Counted from the stretch's first letter, positions 34,007 to 45,622 are shown. The stretch: 64,000 nucleotides of DNA from Budorcas taxicolor (GCF_023091745.1 NC_068910.1:178615170-178679169); one strand, 5' to 3'. Made by a program: numbers and translations. The notes: generated by a model not told the origin, from the letters alone.

Positions 34007-34016
34007 AGCTTTTCCC

Positions 34017-34340
34017 TTGAGTAGAGGTGGTTATGTGATATAGTTCCAGCAAATAATATGTATGAACAGTCACTAGGGAGGGGCATCCCTTCTCAATAAA
34101 AAGATGGCTTCTTTGGAAGGAGTGTTCTTGCCTCTTATAATTTGTCAATTTCCCATCTTCCTGAAAGAAATGTATACATGATACTTGGAGATGCAGCAGC
34201 CGTCTTACCATCATGAGTTCAAAAGTTGTCATAGAAATGGTGAAACAAGACCATTGAAAGTGGATAAAAAGCACCAAACTTGGAATTTAATAATGGATTC
34301 TTCAATGATTGAATTTGAACTTAGCTGCTTTATCAGTGAT
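34017..34340. repeat. Old dispersed repeat, family not named
   Basis: Familiar word order of an ancient mammalian interspersed repeat: gaggtggttatgtgatatag, aaagatggcttctttggaag, gagatgcagcagccgtctta and ccatcatgag. Class uncertain. Confidence 0.45.
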
Positions 34341-34360
34341 TATCTAGAAGGGGCTATTTT

Positions 34361-34556
34361 GCCTACCATGTCACATGTGGCAATGTCTGCAAACATTTCA
34401 GGTCGTCACAGTTGTGTGAGGGGGAAGCTACTGGCATCAAGTGGAATAGAAACCAGGATGCTGCTAAACATTTTCCATAGCAGCCCCCAACAGCCCCCAA
34501 CAGCAAAGAATCATCCTGCCCAAAATGTCAGTAGTGCTGAGATTAAGAAACTCTAG
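34361..34556 (-). mobile_element. MER20 hAT-Charlie MITE
   Basis: Reverse-complement MER20 text: ctactggcatcaagtggaat, aggatgctgctaaacatttt, then cagcaaagaatcatcctgcc and caaaatgtcagtagtgctga, ending gaaactctag. A cagccccca unit is duplicated (34482-34502). MER20 copies are known to act as hormone-responsive enhancers in placental mammals; nothing here shows that this copy does. Confidence 0.85.
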
Positions 34557-34798
34557 TTCATCGGTCTCAATTTCTTTAAAGTTTAAATGAGGGAATTTCT
34601 AAAAGATGACATATGCAGTTCCTTAAAAAATAGAAGTTAGACTGAAGATTCATGACAAGAGACTATTTGAATTATAGTGTACCCATTCAATAGCAATTTA
34701 AGCTATCTTTAAGAAAATTGTTATAAAGACTAACAATAGCAAAAGTTGCATATTAAGCGAATAAAGTCAATATACAACAACATAGGCATTAAATGACT

Positions 34799-35848
34799 CA
34801 GTTTAGTCACTCAGTCATGTCCGACTCTTTGCAACCCCATGAACCGCAGCACGCCAGGCCTCCCTGTCCATCACCAACTCCCAGAGTCCACCCAAACCCA
34901 TGTCCATTGAGTTGATGATGCCATCCAACCATCTCATCCTCTGTCATCCCCTTCTCCTCCTGCCCTCAATCTTTACCAGCATCAGGGTCTTTTCAAATAA
35001 GTCAGCTCTTTGCATCAGGGGGCCAAAGTACTGGAGTTTCAGCTTCAACATCAGTCCTTCTAATGAACACCCAGGACTGATCTCCTTTAGGATGGACTGG
35101 TTGGATCTCCTTGCAGTCCAAGAGACTCTCAAGAGTCTTCTCCAACACAAGAGTCTTCTCAAAAACACCAATTCTTTGGTGCTCAGCTTTCTTTATGGTC
35201 CAACTCTCACATCCATATATGACTACTGGAAAAACCATAGCTTTGACTAGATGGACCTTTGTTGACAAAGTAATGTCTCTGCTTTTTAATATGCTATCTA
35301 GGTTGTTCATAACTTTCCTTCCAAGGAGTAAGCATATTTTAATTTCATGGCTGCAGTCACCATCAGCAGTGATTTTGGAGCTCCCAAAAATAAAGTTAGC
35401 CACTGTTTCCCCATGTATTGGCCATGAAGTGATGGGACTGGATGCCATGATCGTAGTTTTCTGATCTTAGTTGAGCTTTAAGCCAGTTTTTTACTCTCCT
35501 CTTTCACTTTCATCAAGAGGCATTTTAGTTCTTCTTCACTTTCTGCCATAAGGGTGGTGTCATCTGCATATCTGAGGTTACTGATATTTCTCCTGGCAAT
35601 CTTGATTCCAGTTTGTGTTTCCTCCAGCCCAGCATTTCTCATGATGTACTCTGCATATAAGTTAAATAAGCAGGGTGACAATATACAATCTTAACGTACT
35701 CCTTTTCCTATTTGGAACCAGTCTATTGTTCCATGTCTAGTTCTAACTGTTGCTTCCTGACCTGCATATAGGTTTCTCAAGAGGCAGGTCAGGTGGTATG
35801 GTATTCCCATCTCATTAAGAATTTTCCACAGTTTATTGTGATCCATAC
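34799..35848 (-). mobile_element. BovB LINE, 1.05 kb, 5'-truncated
   Basis: 3' end at cagtttagtcactcagtcat. The antisense frame 35478-35681 keeps FNLYAEYIMRNAG and a native YADDTTLMAE (YADD codons at about 35559-35570). A short word, cacaagagtcttctc, is locally duplicated near 35126-35161. Possible flanking repeat aatgact at 34792-34798 and 35849-35855. Confidence 0.95.
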
Positions 35849-35855
35849 AATGACT

Positions 35856-36312
35856 ACTATGACTTAAAAAGAGAAAGTGAATGTAAATGATTATAACAAA
35901 GTGATAATAGTAGTGGTACTGAGAATTTTATGTGAATTTTTTCCCATCTAGTTTGCAAAGGTTATTCAATGCAATTATGCTATTTTTATAGGTTGGAAAA
36001 TAATTTTAAGTAATTAATGGGAAAGAGATTAAAATACTCAGTGTTTATTTTTCTGACATTTATGAAGTTTCTTCTTGGCCTGACAAAAACACTATATAGG
36101 CAAATGAAATAGTTAATGCAATAGGATACTATTTCTATTGAATCATCCTGTCAACATCATTCCTTTTCTAGTTCTTTATATCTCCCTAAATATAGAATTC
36201 TTGTTGTTCATCACAGCAATTCCTCTCTAGGGTTTCTGTGAAAATATCAGAATTACCTGCAACATTAAAGTGATTGGGTGAAAATTTGCCACTGTAAAAT
36301 TTATATTTGTTT
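35856..36312. other. Unassigned AT-rich sequence
   Basis: No gene or repeat recognised. Confidence 0.35.
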
Positions 36313-36776
36313 TAGATTCCTGTGGCTGCTATAACCAAGTACCACAACTTGGTGGCTTAAAACAAACAGAAGTTTATTCTCTTACAGATCCTGAGGCCAG
36401 AAGTTCAAAACTCAATATCATTGGGTCAAAATCAAGGTGTCACAGGGCCACACCTTCTCTGGAGGCTCCAGAGGGAAATCCTTGCCTCTTCCCACTTCTG
36501 GTGGCTACAGGCATCCTTTGGCTTGTGGCCTCTTCACTCAATCTGTCTCTCTGTCTTCATACATTCTCCTCTGTGTAATTTTCAAGCCCCCCTCTGCACC
36601 TCTTCTATAAGGATACATGTGATGACACTTAAGGATCACACAGATAATCCAGGATAATCTCCCCATCTCAAAATTCTTAATATAATCACATGTGCAAAGA
36701 TCCTTTTCCCAAATAAGATAAAGAAAAAGTTCCAGATATCAAGATTTGATATCTTAGGGAGACAGCATTCAATCTA
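36313..36776 (-). mobile_element. MLT1-type (MaLR) LTR
   Basis: Antisense: tggctgctataaccaagtac, ggtggcttaaaacaaacaga, gtttattctcttacagatcc, aatcaaggtgtcacagggcc, ataatccaggataatctccc and the terminal gacagcattcaatctac. Length (~460) suits a full solo LTR. Confidence 0.75.
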
Positions 36777-36907
36777 CTCTGTCCATGGGATTCTCCAGGC
36801 AAGAATACTGGAGTAGTCATTCCCTTCTCCAGGGGACCTTCCTAACCCAGGGGTTGAACCTGGGTCTCCTGCATTGCAGGCATATTCTTTACCATCTGAG
36901 CCACCTA
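36777..36907 (-). mobile_element. Bov-tA SINE lacking its 3' tail
   Basis: From tctgtccatgggattctcca to atctgagccacctagaa, at the exact border of the LTR. Confidence 0.9.
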
Positions 36908-38084
36908 GAATATTATATAAAGAAAATATAAATCTAATTACTAATCTCATCTGATAATCTGAATTTCCATCCATTCCATCTGATAATCTGAATTTCTGGC
37001 CATTTCTATAGCTAGAAATTAAAATCTGGCAGAATCATCCAATACCTAAATCCTAGGAAAGCAGAGTGAAAATAAAGAACCTATCACCCTGCTAAATGAA
37101 AGAAGCATGAAATGATAAATTTGGGAGAAACTAATTCTTTTAAACACATCAATGTAAAGTGTTTTTTAAATTGTGAGTTGATCAAAAAAATTTGTTTTTA
37201 CCTGTATCAATATTTGAATGTATAATGGCCCCTTATATCTAAAAATGGAAAGCTTAATATTCTTTTATCATATTTCAGCAACTATTACGTGTTCTGAAAA
37301 CTAATTTGAGGATTTAACCTTAATGGCACAGTTCAGTAAACAGAGACTGTAAAATTACTAAAAAGGCAGGACTGTACTAATTTTTCCTGAATTGACAAAG
37401 AAGCTGAAAATATCTTAATTACCTTTCCAATTAAAGGATATTTTAGCAAAATTATGACCGTACACAAATAATTAAAGCCCTAGAGCTTTCATTTCTTTGC
37501 CCAATTTGGTTAGTTTAATTCTTCGGATTTAATTTCAGAATAATCCCATCAAAGGTTTAAAGCTGTACATACTTACATATGATAACTGTTTCTACATTTT
37601 CTGTTTTTGGCCAGGAATATTTCTATACTAAACATTAATTTTCATAATACTTGAAATATATTTGATCTTGAAGTTTAAGAGCCTGTAATTCTACTCACTT
37701 AGTTGCAATTACAGATTTCCCCTATATCCAAATGTTAAGCCAAAATGGGGTAAAGTGGTGAGGCAATTACCTTAGGACACATGTTGCTAACAGATGCAGA
37801 CTAAACTGAGATAAAGCAGAGAGACTCACATACATAGTTCAAAGCTATGGTGGCTTGATGCGGAGATGCTGGTTGGTGCTGCTCTCAACACTGCACAGCT
37901 CAAGGGGTGTGCTGCCTCTATGAGGGCTACTGCAAAACAAATACTGAATGCTTTAAAAAAAATCCCCTTCAGATTTTTTTAGTTAGCAAAGATGGGTACT
38001 AATGTGGGCCTTTTGTAAAAAGCAAATTAGCTTAAAAAATGAAGGAATACCTGTAATCAGTAAAACCTACTCAATCCCTGATCA
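36908..38084. other. Unassigned AT-rich sequence with a small direct repeat
   Basis: The word catctgataatctgaatttc occurs twice, 31 bases apart, at about 36949-37000. No gene recognised. Confidence 0.4.
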
Positions 38085-38165
38085 AACATAAGATTTGCAA
38101 ATATTTTCTCCCATTCCATGGGTTGCCTTCTCATTCTGTTGATAGTGTTCTTTGCACATAAATAG
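38085..38165 (-). mobile_element. L1 LINE fragment
   Basis: atttgcaaatattttctccc followed by attccatgggttgccttctc and gttgatagtg is antisense L1 text from the end of ORF2. Confidence 0.6.
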
Positions 38166-38167
38166 CA

Positions 38168-38327
38168 TGACACTATTTTAAGCACAACTCATTTAATCTT
38201 CATAACAACTCTATGAGGTTGGAACAATTATTATCATCCCCATTTTATAGATAAGAATACTGAGAAATAGTGGGTTTAAATAACGCAGCAACATCCCATG
38301 ATAATGACTGAGCTTAGGTTTGAATCT
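38168..38327 (-). mobile_element. MIR SINE
   Basis: Antisense MIR with high word conservation: tcatttaatcttcataacaa, ctatgaggttgg, ccccattttatagataagaa and actgagaaatag. Confidence 0.82.
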
Positions 38328-38690
38328 GCTATGAACTGAATGTGTCTTCTCAAAATTTGTATGTTGAAACTTTACCCCTCAGGGTCATGGTATTAGGAGG
38401 TGGAACCTTTCAGAAGTAATTAGGATTAGATGAGACAATGTGGGTGGGGCCCTCCTGAGTGGGATTTGTGCCCTCACAAGAGTCATGAGACAGCTTGTGT
38501 CTCCTCTCTGCTCTCCTCCTGGTGAGGATATAACGAGAATTTGGCAGTCTATAACCTGGAAGAGGGCTCTCACCAGAACCAATCATGATGGCACACTGAT
38601 CTGGAACCTCCAGAACTTGTAAAATAAATTGGTTATAACCCTTTCAGGCTATGGCACTTTGTTACAGCAGCCAAAACTAAGATAGAGCCC
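38328..38690 (+). mobile_element. MLT1 (MaLR) LTR
   Basis: Sense MLT1: tgctatgaactgaatgtgtc, catggtattaggaggtggaa, tgggtggggccctcctgagt, ggctctcaccagaacc, cctccagaacttgtaaaata and cagcagccaaaactaagat. About the usual full length. Confidence 0.85.
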
Positions 38691-38874
38691 ACAGCAGGTA
38701 TCCCAGAAACACTATGTCATACACATCTCTTACAAAGAACACCAGTGACCTTCTGATCACCAATCCAGCTATCTTTTCTTAGTCCTCATTCAGCTGCCGA
38801 ATTTTTCTCTCTATCATTTAAAATCATGATCCTTTCTGTGTGAAACTTGCCTTCCCTCAGCAACTACATTGTCT

Positions 38875-39144
38875 GCTCCTGCTAAGTCGTGTCAGTCGTG
38901 TCCAACTCTGTGCGACCCCAGAGATGGCAGCCCTCCAGGCTCCCCTGTCCCTGGGATTCTCCAGGCAAGAACACTGGAGTGGGTTGCCACTTCTTTCTCC
39001 AATGCATGAAAGTGAAAAGTGAAAGTGAAGTCGTTCAGTCCTGTCCAACTTTTAGCGACCCCATGGACTGCAGCATACCAGGCTCCTCCATCTATGGGAC
39101 TTTCCAGGCATGAGTACTGGAGTGGGGTGCCATTGCCTTCTCTG
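38875..39144 (-). mobile_element. BOV-A2 dimeric SINE inside L2
   Basis: Both units and the linker are present; the tail is reduced to ctgctaag. The flanking duplication is actacattgtct at 38863-38874 and actacacagtct at 39145-39156 (10 of 12 identical). Confidence 0.93.
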
Positions 39145-39286
39145 ACTACACAGTCTAGGTTCTCCTATTTCCATGTGGTAGTTGCATCTTCTTCTTCAGT
39201 CTTGTATGCCTTTCTTCATTCTCACAATGTCAAAGGCCTTACTTCAGTGCCCCGTCTTTGCTTGTTCTCCCGGGACCTTTCTCCTC

Positions 39287-39682
39287 TGTTATGGGCTAGA
39301 CTGTGTCCTTCAAAAAGATGCTGAAATCTTAACACTCGGGGTCTGTGAATGTGACCTTATTTGAAAATAGGGTCTTTTCAAATGATCAAGTTAGGATAAG
39401 GTCATTTGGGCAGGTTCTAATCCAATATGACTGTGTCCTAATAAGAGGGCAACATTCAGACACAGACATGAATAGAGGAAAGACCATGTGAATACACAAA
39501 GATAATATAATCTACACGCTAAAGAATGCTGGCAGTACCAGAAGCCAGGACAGAGGGTTGTAACAACTGACACCTTGATTTCAGATTTCTAGCCTCCACA
39601 ACTGTGAGGTGATAAATTTCTACTGTTTAAGCTTCTTAATTTGTGGTAATTCGTTATGGCAGCCCCAGGAAAAGAAACACTT
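39287..39682 (+). mobile_element. MaLR-type LTR (MLT1-like) inside L2
   Basis: gttatgggctagactgtgtc, aatgtgaccttatttgaaaa, aatccaatatgactgtgtcc, tttctagcctccacaactgt, aattcgttatggcagcccca. A sense, complete-looking LTR. Confidence 0.75.
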
Positions 39683-39990
39683 TTCAAGGGCTTGAAGGCA
39701 ACTATTCTGTGAACAGTTTATCAAACTTACTCCTCTAGTCCTAATATTCCTTCTGAGTTCTAGGCATAAGGTATCAACAGCATCTCCTGACTACTTGACC
39801 ATGATCCTGCATTTCCAGAATATTACTCTCCTCTCATCTCCCTCCTTTCTCACCTTTGGCCCCCAATTTAGCAACCTTTGTAAATGAGATACCTATGGCC
39901 CCAGCCACTCTGGCTAAAAACCACAAAGTCACCTTTGAGTCCTCATCTTCCACCCCCTTGAAACTGTCTCCATTTCTGTAATCTAAGAAT

Positions 39991-40464
39991 CACATGTGGT
40001 CCATTAGTTTGAGGGACTAGTATCAGGTTCCCAGACTTGGCAGCCATTGTACCTCATGGTCAGAGCTCAATAAAAGGATTGGTGGCACTTTAGCCCAAAT
40101 ATTGGGATACAGACTCAAGGAATCCTTGCTGTTCTCAAGATAATATGACCCAGTATCTGGGCACTGACTTTGTTAGTACCTATTTGAATACCCAGAGTTT
40201 TACCTAGCTTCTTTGTATACCTAAAATTAGGGCTTTCTGCCTGAACACAACCCAGAGGCTGGCATTCTGATAGCTGCTCACAGATGTCCTTGAGATCTGA
40301 GATTCCACCTCTCACTCAGATCTGGATCACCCATCATGGAACCTGATGTCGTGTCACCGGCTATGACACCAGACTATGCCATATTAGGAATTCAGACTCA
40401 GTGTGATTGTCTAGTTTAGTGCCCACTGTCCATCTTTTTTTATTTTTATTTTTAGCTAAAATGT
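39991..40464. other. Unassigned sequence
   Basis: No repeat named, no gene recognised. The antisense frame 40115-40315 has no identifiable domain. Confidence 0.35.
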
Positions 40465-40650
40465 ACTTAACAATTTATAGTCCACAGAGCACACTTAATC
40501 TATTTTCTTATTCAATCCTAACAGCCTTCATAAAAATCTAGAGCAGTGAAAATTTAGATAACCCACACAAGCTCATTGGTGGCATCAGTGCTCACATTTA
40601 AGCCTCCTGGCTCCAAATCCTATGCTCTTTTCTCTTCACCGCATTGCATG
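40465..40650 (-). mobile_element. MIR-like SINE, diverged
   Basis: Antisense words gataacccacacaagctcat and ttaagcctcctggctccaaa fit the MIR 5' half; the core is weak. Confidence 0.45.
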
Positions 40651-41134
40651 CTCCCACATTCCTAGAATCCACTGGAAAGTAACTTCTTTCCTGCCTCATG
40701 GGGACCTGTAATTCCAGGTCCCCCTTTTTCCTCATCTGCCCTTGCCCCTGATGTAGGTAACTGACCCGTATTCTAAAATATCCAGATTGACAGAAGTGAC
40801 CTTGAGACTAATGATCCCCCTTCTCAAAAGGCTGAAAATTATTTAAGGAATTGCAAAACTGCTTAGTACCATTAACAAGTATGCAAGCTGCCAAGTATAA
40901 GGGAGACATAATATTCCTATGTAGAAGACATATTTTCAGGGAAGTTTTAAAGATGATATCATGAGGTTCCATGCAGTGCCTCTGCAAGCTCTAGTTTTGA
41001 GAGGTAGGAGCACAAATACTGACTTGAATAATGGCCGCCTGGGACAAACTTCTGTCCCCAGTGTTTTGTCTACTTTTGCATTTCAGGATGATGAATGTTA
41101 ATCTTGTATTAATCCTCTCTTTCTTGCTTAATTT
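40651..41134. other. Unassigned sequence with a 9-bp perfect hairpin
   Basis: Nothing recognised apart from the hairpin at 40700-40723. Confidence 0.35.
40700..40723. repeat. Perfect inverted repeat (hairpin), 9-bp stem
   Basis: ggggacctg at 40700-40708 and caggtcccc at 40715-40723 around a 6-base loop (taattc). It is not followed by a terminator-like or gene context. Confidence 0.8.
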
Positions 41135-41439
41135 TTTAAAGTTTATTCATTCTTTCTTTTCCTTATTTTTTTTTTTACTTGCGCTGGGTCTTTGTTGGGG
41201 CCTGTGGGCTTTCTTAAATTACGGCAAGTGGGGATACTCTTCAGTGCTGTCCAGGGGCGTTTCAGTTGCAGCACACAGGCTCAATAGTTGTGTTTGGTGG
41301 TTTCCAGAGCACGGGCTCAGTAGTTGTGGCGAGGCTTAGTTGCTTTACAGCATGTGGAATCTTCCCAGAGCAGGGATCGAACCGTTGTTCCCTGCACTGG
41401 CCTGCAGATTCTTATCCATCATACCACCAGGGAAGTCCC
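41135..41439 (-). mobile_element. CHR-type SINE, diverged
   Basis: T-rich tail at 41150-41177, gcgctgggtctttgttgggg, cagagcacgggctcagtagt, and tRNA-like head gcagggatcgaaccgttgtt to accaccagggaagtcccc. Confidence 0.88.
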
Positions 41440-41518
41440 CTTTCTTACTATTAGAAGATAGCATGATGTGGTGGTGTGTACTCCAATTTCCAGCACTGGC
41501 CTGTGAGGTGCTGGGCAT

Positions 41519-41745
41519 GTGGTGAAAAACATGAGCTCTGGAGCAAGACTGTCTAAGTCTTGGTCCCCCGTGACTAGCCCTGATCTTGAGCAAGTTACTT
41601 AACCTCTCTATACCTTATTTTCCCCTCTGTGGAATGGAGCTATTAATGGTATCCTGGCTGCAATGTCATTGGAAGGATTAAATAATTAATGTAAGTAAAG
41701 TGCTTAGAACAGCACTTTGCCTGTGGAACTTGCTCTTTAACTATT
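41519..41745 (+). mobile_element. MIR SINE, well preserved
   Basis: Nearly full length: catgagctctggagcaagac, cttgagcaagttacttaacc, tctctataccttattttccc, ggattaaataattaatgtaa and agtgcttagaacagcacttt. Confidence 0.9.
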
Positions 41746-41949
41746 TGCTCTTCTGTATGGACAGGAATGAGGAAGGAGCACACCAAATCCCTGGAGGAAT
41801 CATTACTACTGGAGAGTCAGGATATTTAAAAATGAAGATTTCAGGAAACTCATGCTATTAGTTGCCATGAAGTGTCTCCATCCTCCCTCTTCTTTTTTGA
41901 AGATTTATAGTTTTAGCACCACCACTCTCATTTGTTAGCGTTAGCCATT

Positions 41950-42298
41950 TTTTAAAAATTTTCTTTATTTTTGTTTCCGGCGATGCTGGGTCTTGTTGCT
42001 GCGAGGCTTTCCTCCATTGTGGAGAGTGGAGGCTGCTCTCTGGTCGTGGTGCACAGGCTTCTCACTGCAGCGGCTTCTCCTGTTACAAGGCCTAGGCTCC
42101 AGGGTGCACGGGCTTCAGTAGCTGTGGCACGTGGGCTCAGCAGTTGAGGCTCCCAGGCTCTAGAGCACAGGCTCAGTAGTTGTGGCATGCGGGTTTAGCT
42201 GCTTCACCGCATATGGGATCTTCCCATATCAGGCATTGAACCCATGTCTCCTACACTGGTAGGCAGACTCTTCACCACTGAGCCATCAGGGAAACCCT
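41950..42298 (-). mobile_element. CHR-type SINE, full length
   Basis: From ttttaaaaattttctttatt through cgatgctgggtcttgttgct and caggctctagagcacaggct to the head gagccatcagggaaaccc. Confidence 0.92.
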
Positions 42299-43647
42299 GA
42301 GTTACTTCTTTACAAAAAAAAAATTTCCTGTGATAGTGTCAGGCTATACAGACTCTTTAATAATATAACATATACAGAATTATCCTTATTATTAGATCTA
42401 CTCATTTATCAACTGTTGTAAAAACTGAGCCTGCAATCAGAAACATTTTGACAAACTATATTATTTCTTTAGATTACAATGTAATGCAAGAAATTAAAAT
42501 ATGAACACTATTTAGAAATATAAAGTAATGTTATATAAAAAAATAAAGCTGACACAGTTAGATGAATTATCACATAAAAATTACATAGGTACCTTGTAAA
42601 GGAAAAGAAAGAGCGAGGACATACATATTTTTAGGTATAAAAGATCTATAGTTTTTTTTTTTTAATAACACATCTGATGTATTCATTTTTTAAACAAATT
42701 GTGACTGAAAATGAATGTGTCACTTTTTAAAACCCTATGTAGAATTACATTACAAGAGAAGCAGCCACCAAAAAATAAAGACCAGGAATAAGACTTTATT
42801 TAAAGAGGGGAAAAAAGGAGAGACAGGCATCAAATGAAATTTCACTCTCTTGATGAATTAATTTAAAAGTTTCTTTGTGATATTGATCTACAGAATGTTG
42901 TGATACATTGTTACCACATTCTGTGCACTTAAAGGACCACATAGCATGCTGGGAAAGGCCGATTAAACTAGTTCTTTTTGGAGAAGTTAGATTGAATATC
43001 CAGTGGTAAGACTCCTGTTCTGATAAACTCTTCTTTGTCGAAATACCTGCTTTTCTCCTAATCTCATTGACTCCACCAGCCCTGAAGACAGCAGCCTGCC
43101 ATCTGATAGAAGATAAACCCTTGTGCCTGTTTTTTTGTTTTTTTTGTTTTTTTTTACCCTTGCTAAAGAAAACCTTTGAATTTGTAACTTGGGCTGAAGA
43201 TACTTATCAAACAATCTTTAGTTGCCAGGAATTCAAAAGTGGGCCATGATAGCCAGTGATGAAATCTGGTCTCTCTGCTTCTATTTGCTTTAAAAAAAAA
43301 AAAGTATCAACATGGAGTACTTAACTGAAGCTTAGTACACTTAACCAGAAAGATCCTGCAATACTTTCTGTAGAAATTTATTTCAACTGTGTGGTAAGCC
43401 TGCTGAATAGAAAAAAGCTATTCAAATGTTACAGATAATGCCCTAGATCCCATTACAGTTCTAATTTCATTGAGGCTCTGGAATCTTTTAAAATAGTATA
43501 TGTTAACAGTTTCTAACCTGAGGACACAAGTTGATTTTTCTTTGGAGAAGTCAGCTCAAAGGAGACCCAAGGCTGAATGTAAAGTTAAACTCACCTTCTA
43601 AAGTTAAACCAATCAAACCTTGTTTAAGGATTTTTTCCTCTCAAGTT
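42299..43647. other. 1.3-kb unassigned AT-rich sequence with T-runs
   Basis: T-rich runs at 42651-42663 and 43129-43155 could be the tails of undetected old retrocopies. No gene recognised. Confidence 0.4.
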
Positions 43648-43953
43648 TTTTTATTTTTTATATTTTATATTAAGAAAAATTACTTATTTAGGCTGTGCTG
43701 GGTCTTCCTTGCTGCCCATGGGCTTTCTTTAGTTGCAATGCTCAGGGTCTCCTCTCTAGTCGCAATGCATGGGCTTCTCATTGCGGTGGCTTCTGCAGCA
43801 GAGCATCGGCGCTAGGCCACTCTGGCTTCAGTAATCGTGGAACATGGGCTTAGCTGCTCCACAGCATATGGAATCTTCCCCGACCAAGGATTGAACCTAT
43901 GTCCCCTACACTAGAAGGTGGATTCTTAACCACTGGACCACCTGGGAAGTCTA
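43648..43953 (-). mobile_element. CHR-type SINE
   Basis: gctgtgctgggtcttccttg, tctctagtcgcaatgcatgg, gcggtggcttctgcagcaga and head ccaaggattgaacctatgtc to cacctgggaagtct. Confidence 0.92.
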
Positions 43954-44130
43954 CCCTCAGGTTTTTTAAATCCCCCTCATACAACACGAAGTGTTAAAAC
44001 AAAACTTTTAAATTAGCTTATTAGTGTTCATTTCCATTAAAAAGATTAAAAAAAAAAAAAAAAGGTTTCATGTTCCAAAGACCCAATGATCCTGGAGTTA
44101 AGAGTATTTTTATCCTCAGTTAGACCAGTG

Positions 44131-44527
44131 TGAAGAAAGCTGAGCGCTGAAGAATGGATGCTTTTGAACTGTGGTGTTGGAGAAGACTCTTGAGAGTCCC
44201 TTGGACTGCAAGGAGATCCAACCAGTCCATTCTAAAGGAGATCAGTTCTGGGTGTTCATTGGAAGGACTGATGCTAAAGCTGAAACTCCAATACTCTGGC
44301 CACCTCATGCAAAGAGTTGGCTCATTGGAAAAGACCCTGGTGCTGGAAGGGATTGGGGGCAGGAGGAGATGGGGACAACAGAGGATGAGATGGCTGGATG
44401 GCATTGCCGACTCGATGGACATGAATTTGGGTAAACTCTGGGAGTTGGTGATGGACAGGGAGGCCTGGCATGCTGCGATTCATGGGGTCGCAAAGAGTCA
44501 GACATGACTGAGCGACTGAACTGGACT
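44131..44527 (+). mobile_element. BovB LINE 3' fragment
   Basis: From gtgaagaaagctgagcgctg to gcgactgaactggactgga. The 117-aa frame at 44154-44507 is in the native frame and keeps the RTE C-terminal words FELWCWRRLLRVPWT and MDREAW. Confidence 0.95.
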
Positions 44528-45111
44528 GGAGGCCAGTATACTCAGTGGGGAATTATTTTCAGCAATTTTTATTCCCCAAATTTTGCTCTTGCCTGCAGTT
44601 TATCTCCCTGGGCTACTGTCCTGCTCTCCCTTCCTTCATCATATCAAATCTCCCTTGGGTAGGACATCAAACTAACCTAATAAATAAATCCATATTGATA
44701 TCCTAAAGGACCCCAAGAAATACGAATTCAACTGGGCTCTCTTAATAACTTCTCCCCTGTACTGTTAAATAAGTGTACCCTTTCCTCCAATAAGAACTTC
44801 CCTCATTGGCAGTCATTGAGTTATTTGTTTTCAGCTCACTGGTAACCAACTAAATTTAATATTTATTTTTCTCCTCGGCATCTTAAAACTCTTGGTCTCC
44901 TTCCACTATTAATATGAAACCAACATTTATTAGCACCAAACACAATGCAAAGTGTTGAGGGCTGCATACAGAAATGATAACCAAATGGGCTAGAGTATAA
45001 ATACTGTAGAAGTAAACGGAATGTTTTGTGAAGGCAAGAACTACATCTGGTTGTCATTTTGGCTTCTTCAAGGGCCCAGAGTTTCCAGATCCTGAACAAC
45101 TATTTTAGGCC
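44528..45111. other. Unassigned sequence
   Basis: Possible weak L2/MIR words at 44905-45060 (aacatttattagcaccaaac). No gene recognised. Confidence 0.35.
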
Positions 45112-45435
45112 CAAGGAGATCCAACCAGTCCATTCTGAAGGAGATCAGCCCTGGGATTTCTTTGGAGGGAATGATGCTGAAGCTGAAACTCCAGTACTTT
45201 GGCCACCTCATGCGAAGAGTTGACTCATTGGAAAAGACTCTGATGCTGGGAGGGATTGGGGGCAGGAGGAGAAGGGGACGACAGAGGATGAGATGGCTGG
45301 ATGGCATCACCGACTCAATGGACATGGGTTTGAGTGAACTCCGGGAGTTGGTGATGGACAGGGAGGCCTGGCGTGCTGCGATTCATGGGGTTGCAGAGTC
45401 AGACACAGCTGAGCGACTGAACTGAACTGAATTGA
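45112..45435 (+). mobile_element. BovB LINE 3' fragment, young-looking
   Basis: Very close to the consensus I know (ggagggattgggggcaggag, gtgatggacagggaggcctg), ending gactgaactgaactgaattg. It is one of the least decayed BovB ends in the window. Confidence 0.95.
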
Positions 45436-45451
45436 AAATTAGTTTATGTTT

Positions 45452-45611
45452 GCTGTTGTTTGGTTGCTAAGTCATGTCTGACTCTTTGTGACCCCATGGA
45501 CTGTGTAGCCCACTAGCTAGACTTCTCTGTCCATGCCACTTCCCAAGTATCGAACCCATGTCACCAGCATTGGCAGGCAGATTCTTTACCACTGAGCCAC
45601 CTGGGAAGCCC
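45452..45611 (-). mobile_element. Bov-tA SINE, internally deleted, with target-site duplication
   Basis: Flanked by the perfect 11-bp agtttatgttt at 45441-45451 and 45612-45622. A deletion joins tctgtccatg to ccacttcccaag, removing ~50 bases of the middle. It landed 6 bases beyond the preceding BovB end. Confidence 0.94.
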
Positions 45612-45622
45612 AGTTTATGTTT

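Larger units (their letters stand above)
38705..39990 (+). mobile_element. L2 LINE ORF region, split by BOV-A2 and by an LTR
   Basis: L2 text in order over three pieces. 38705-38874 has acaccagtgaccttctgatc and cttgccttccctcagcaact. 39145-39286 has aggttctcctatttccatgt and aggccttacttcagtgcccc. 39686-39990 has tgaccatgatcctgcatttc and aaaaaccacaaagtcacctt. The same L2 zone is seen at 421-783. Confidence 0.6.
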
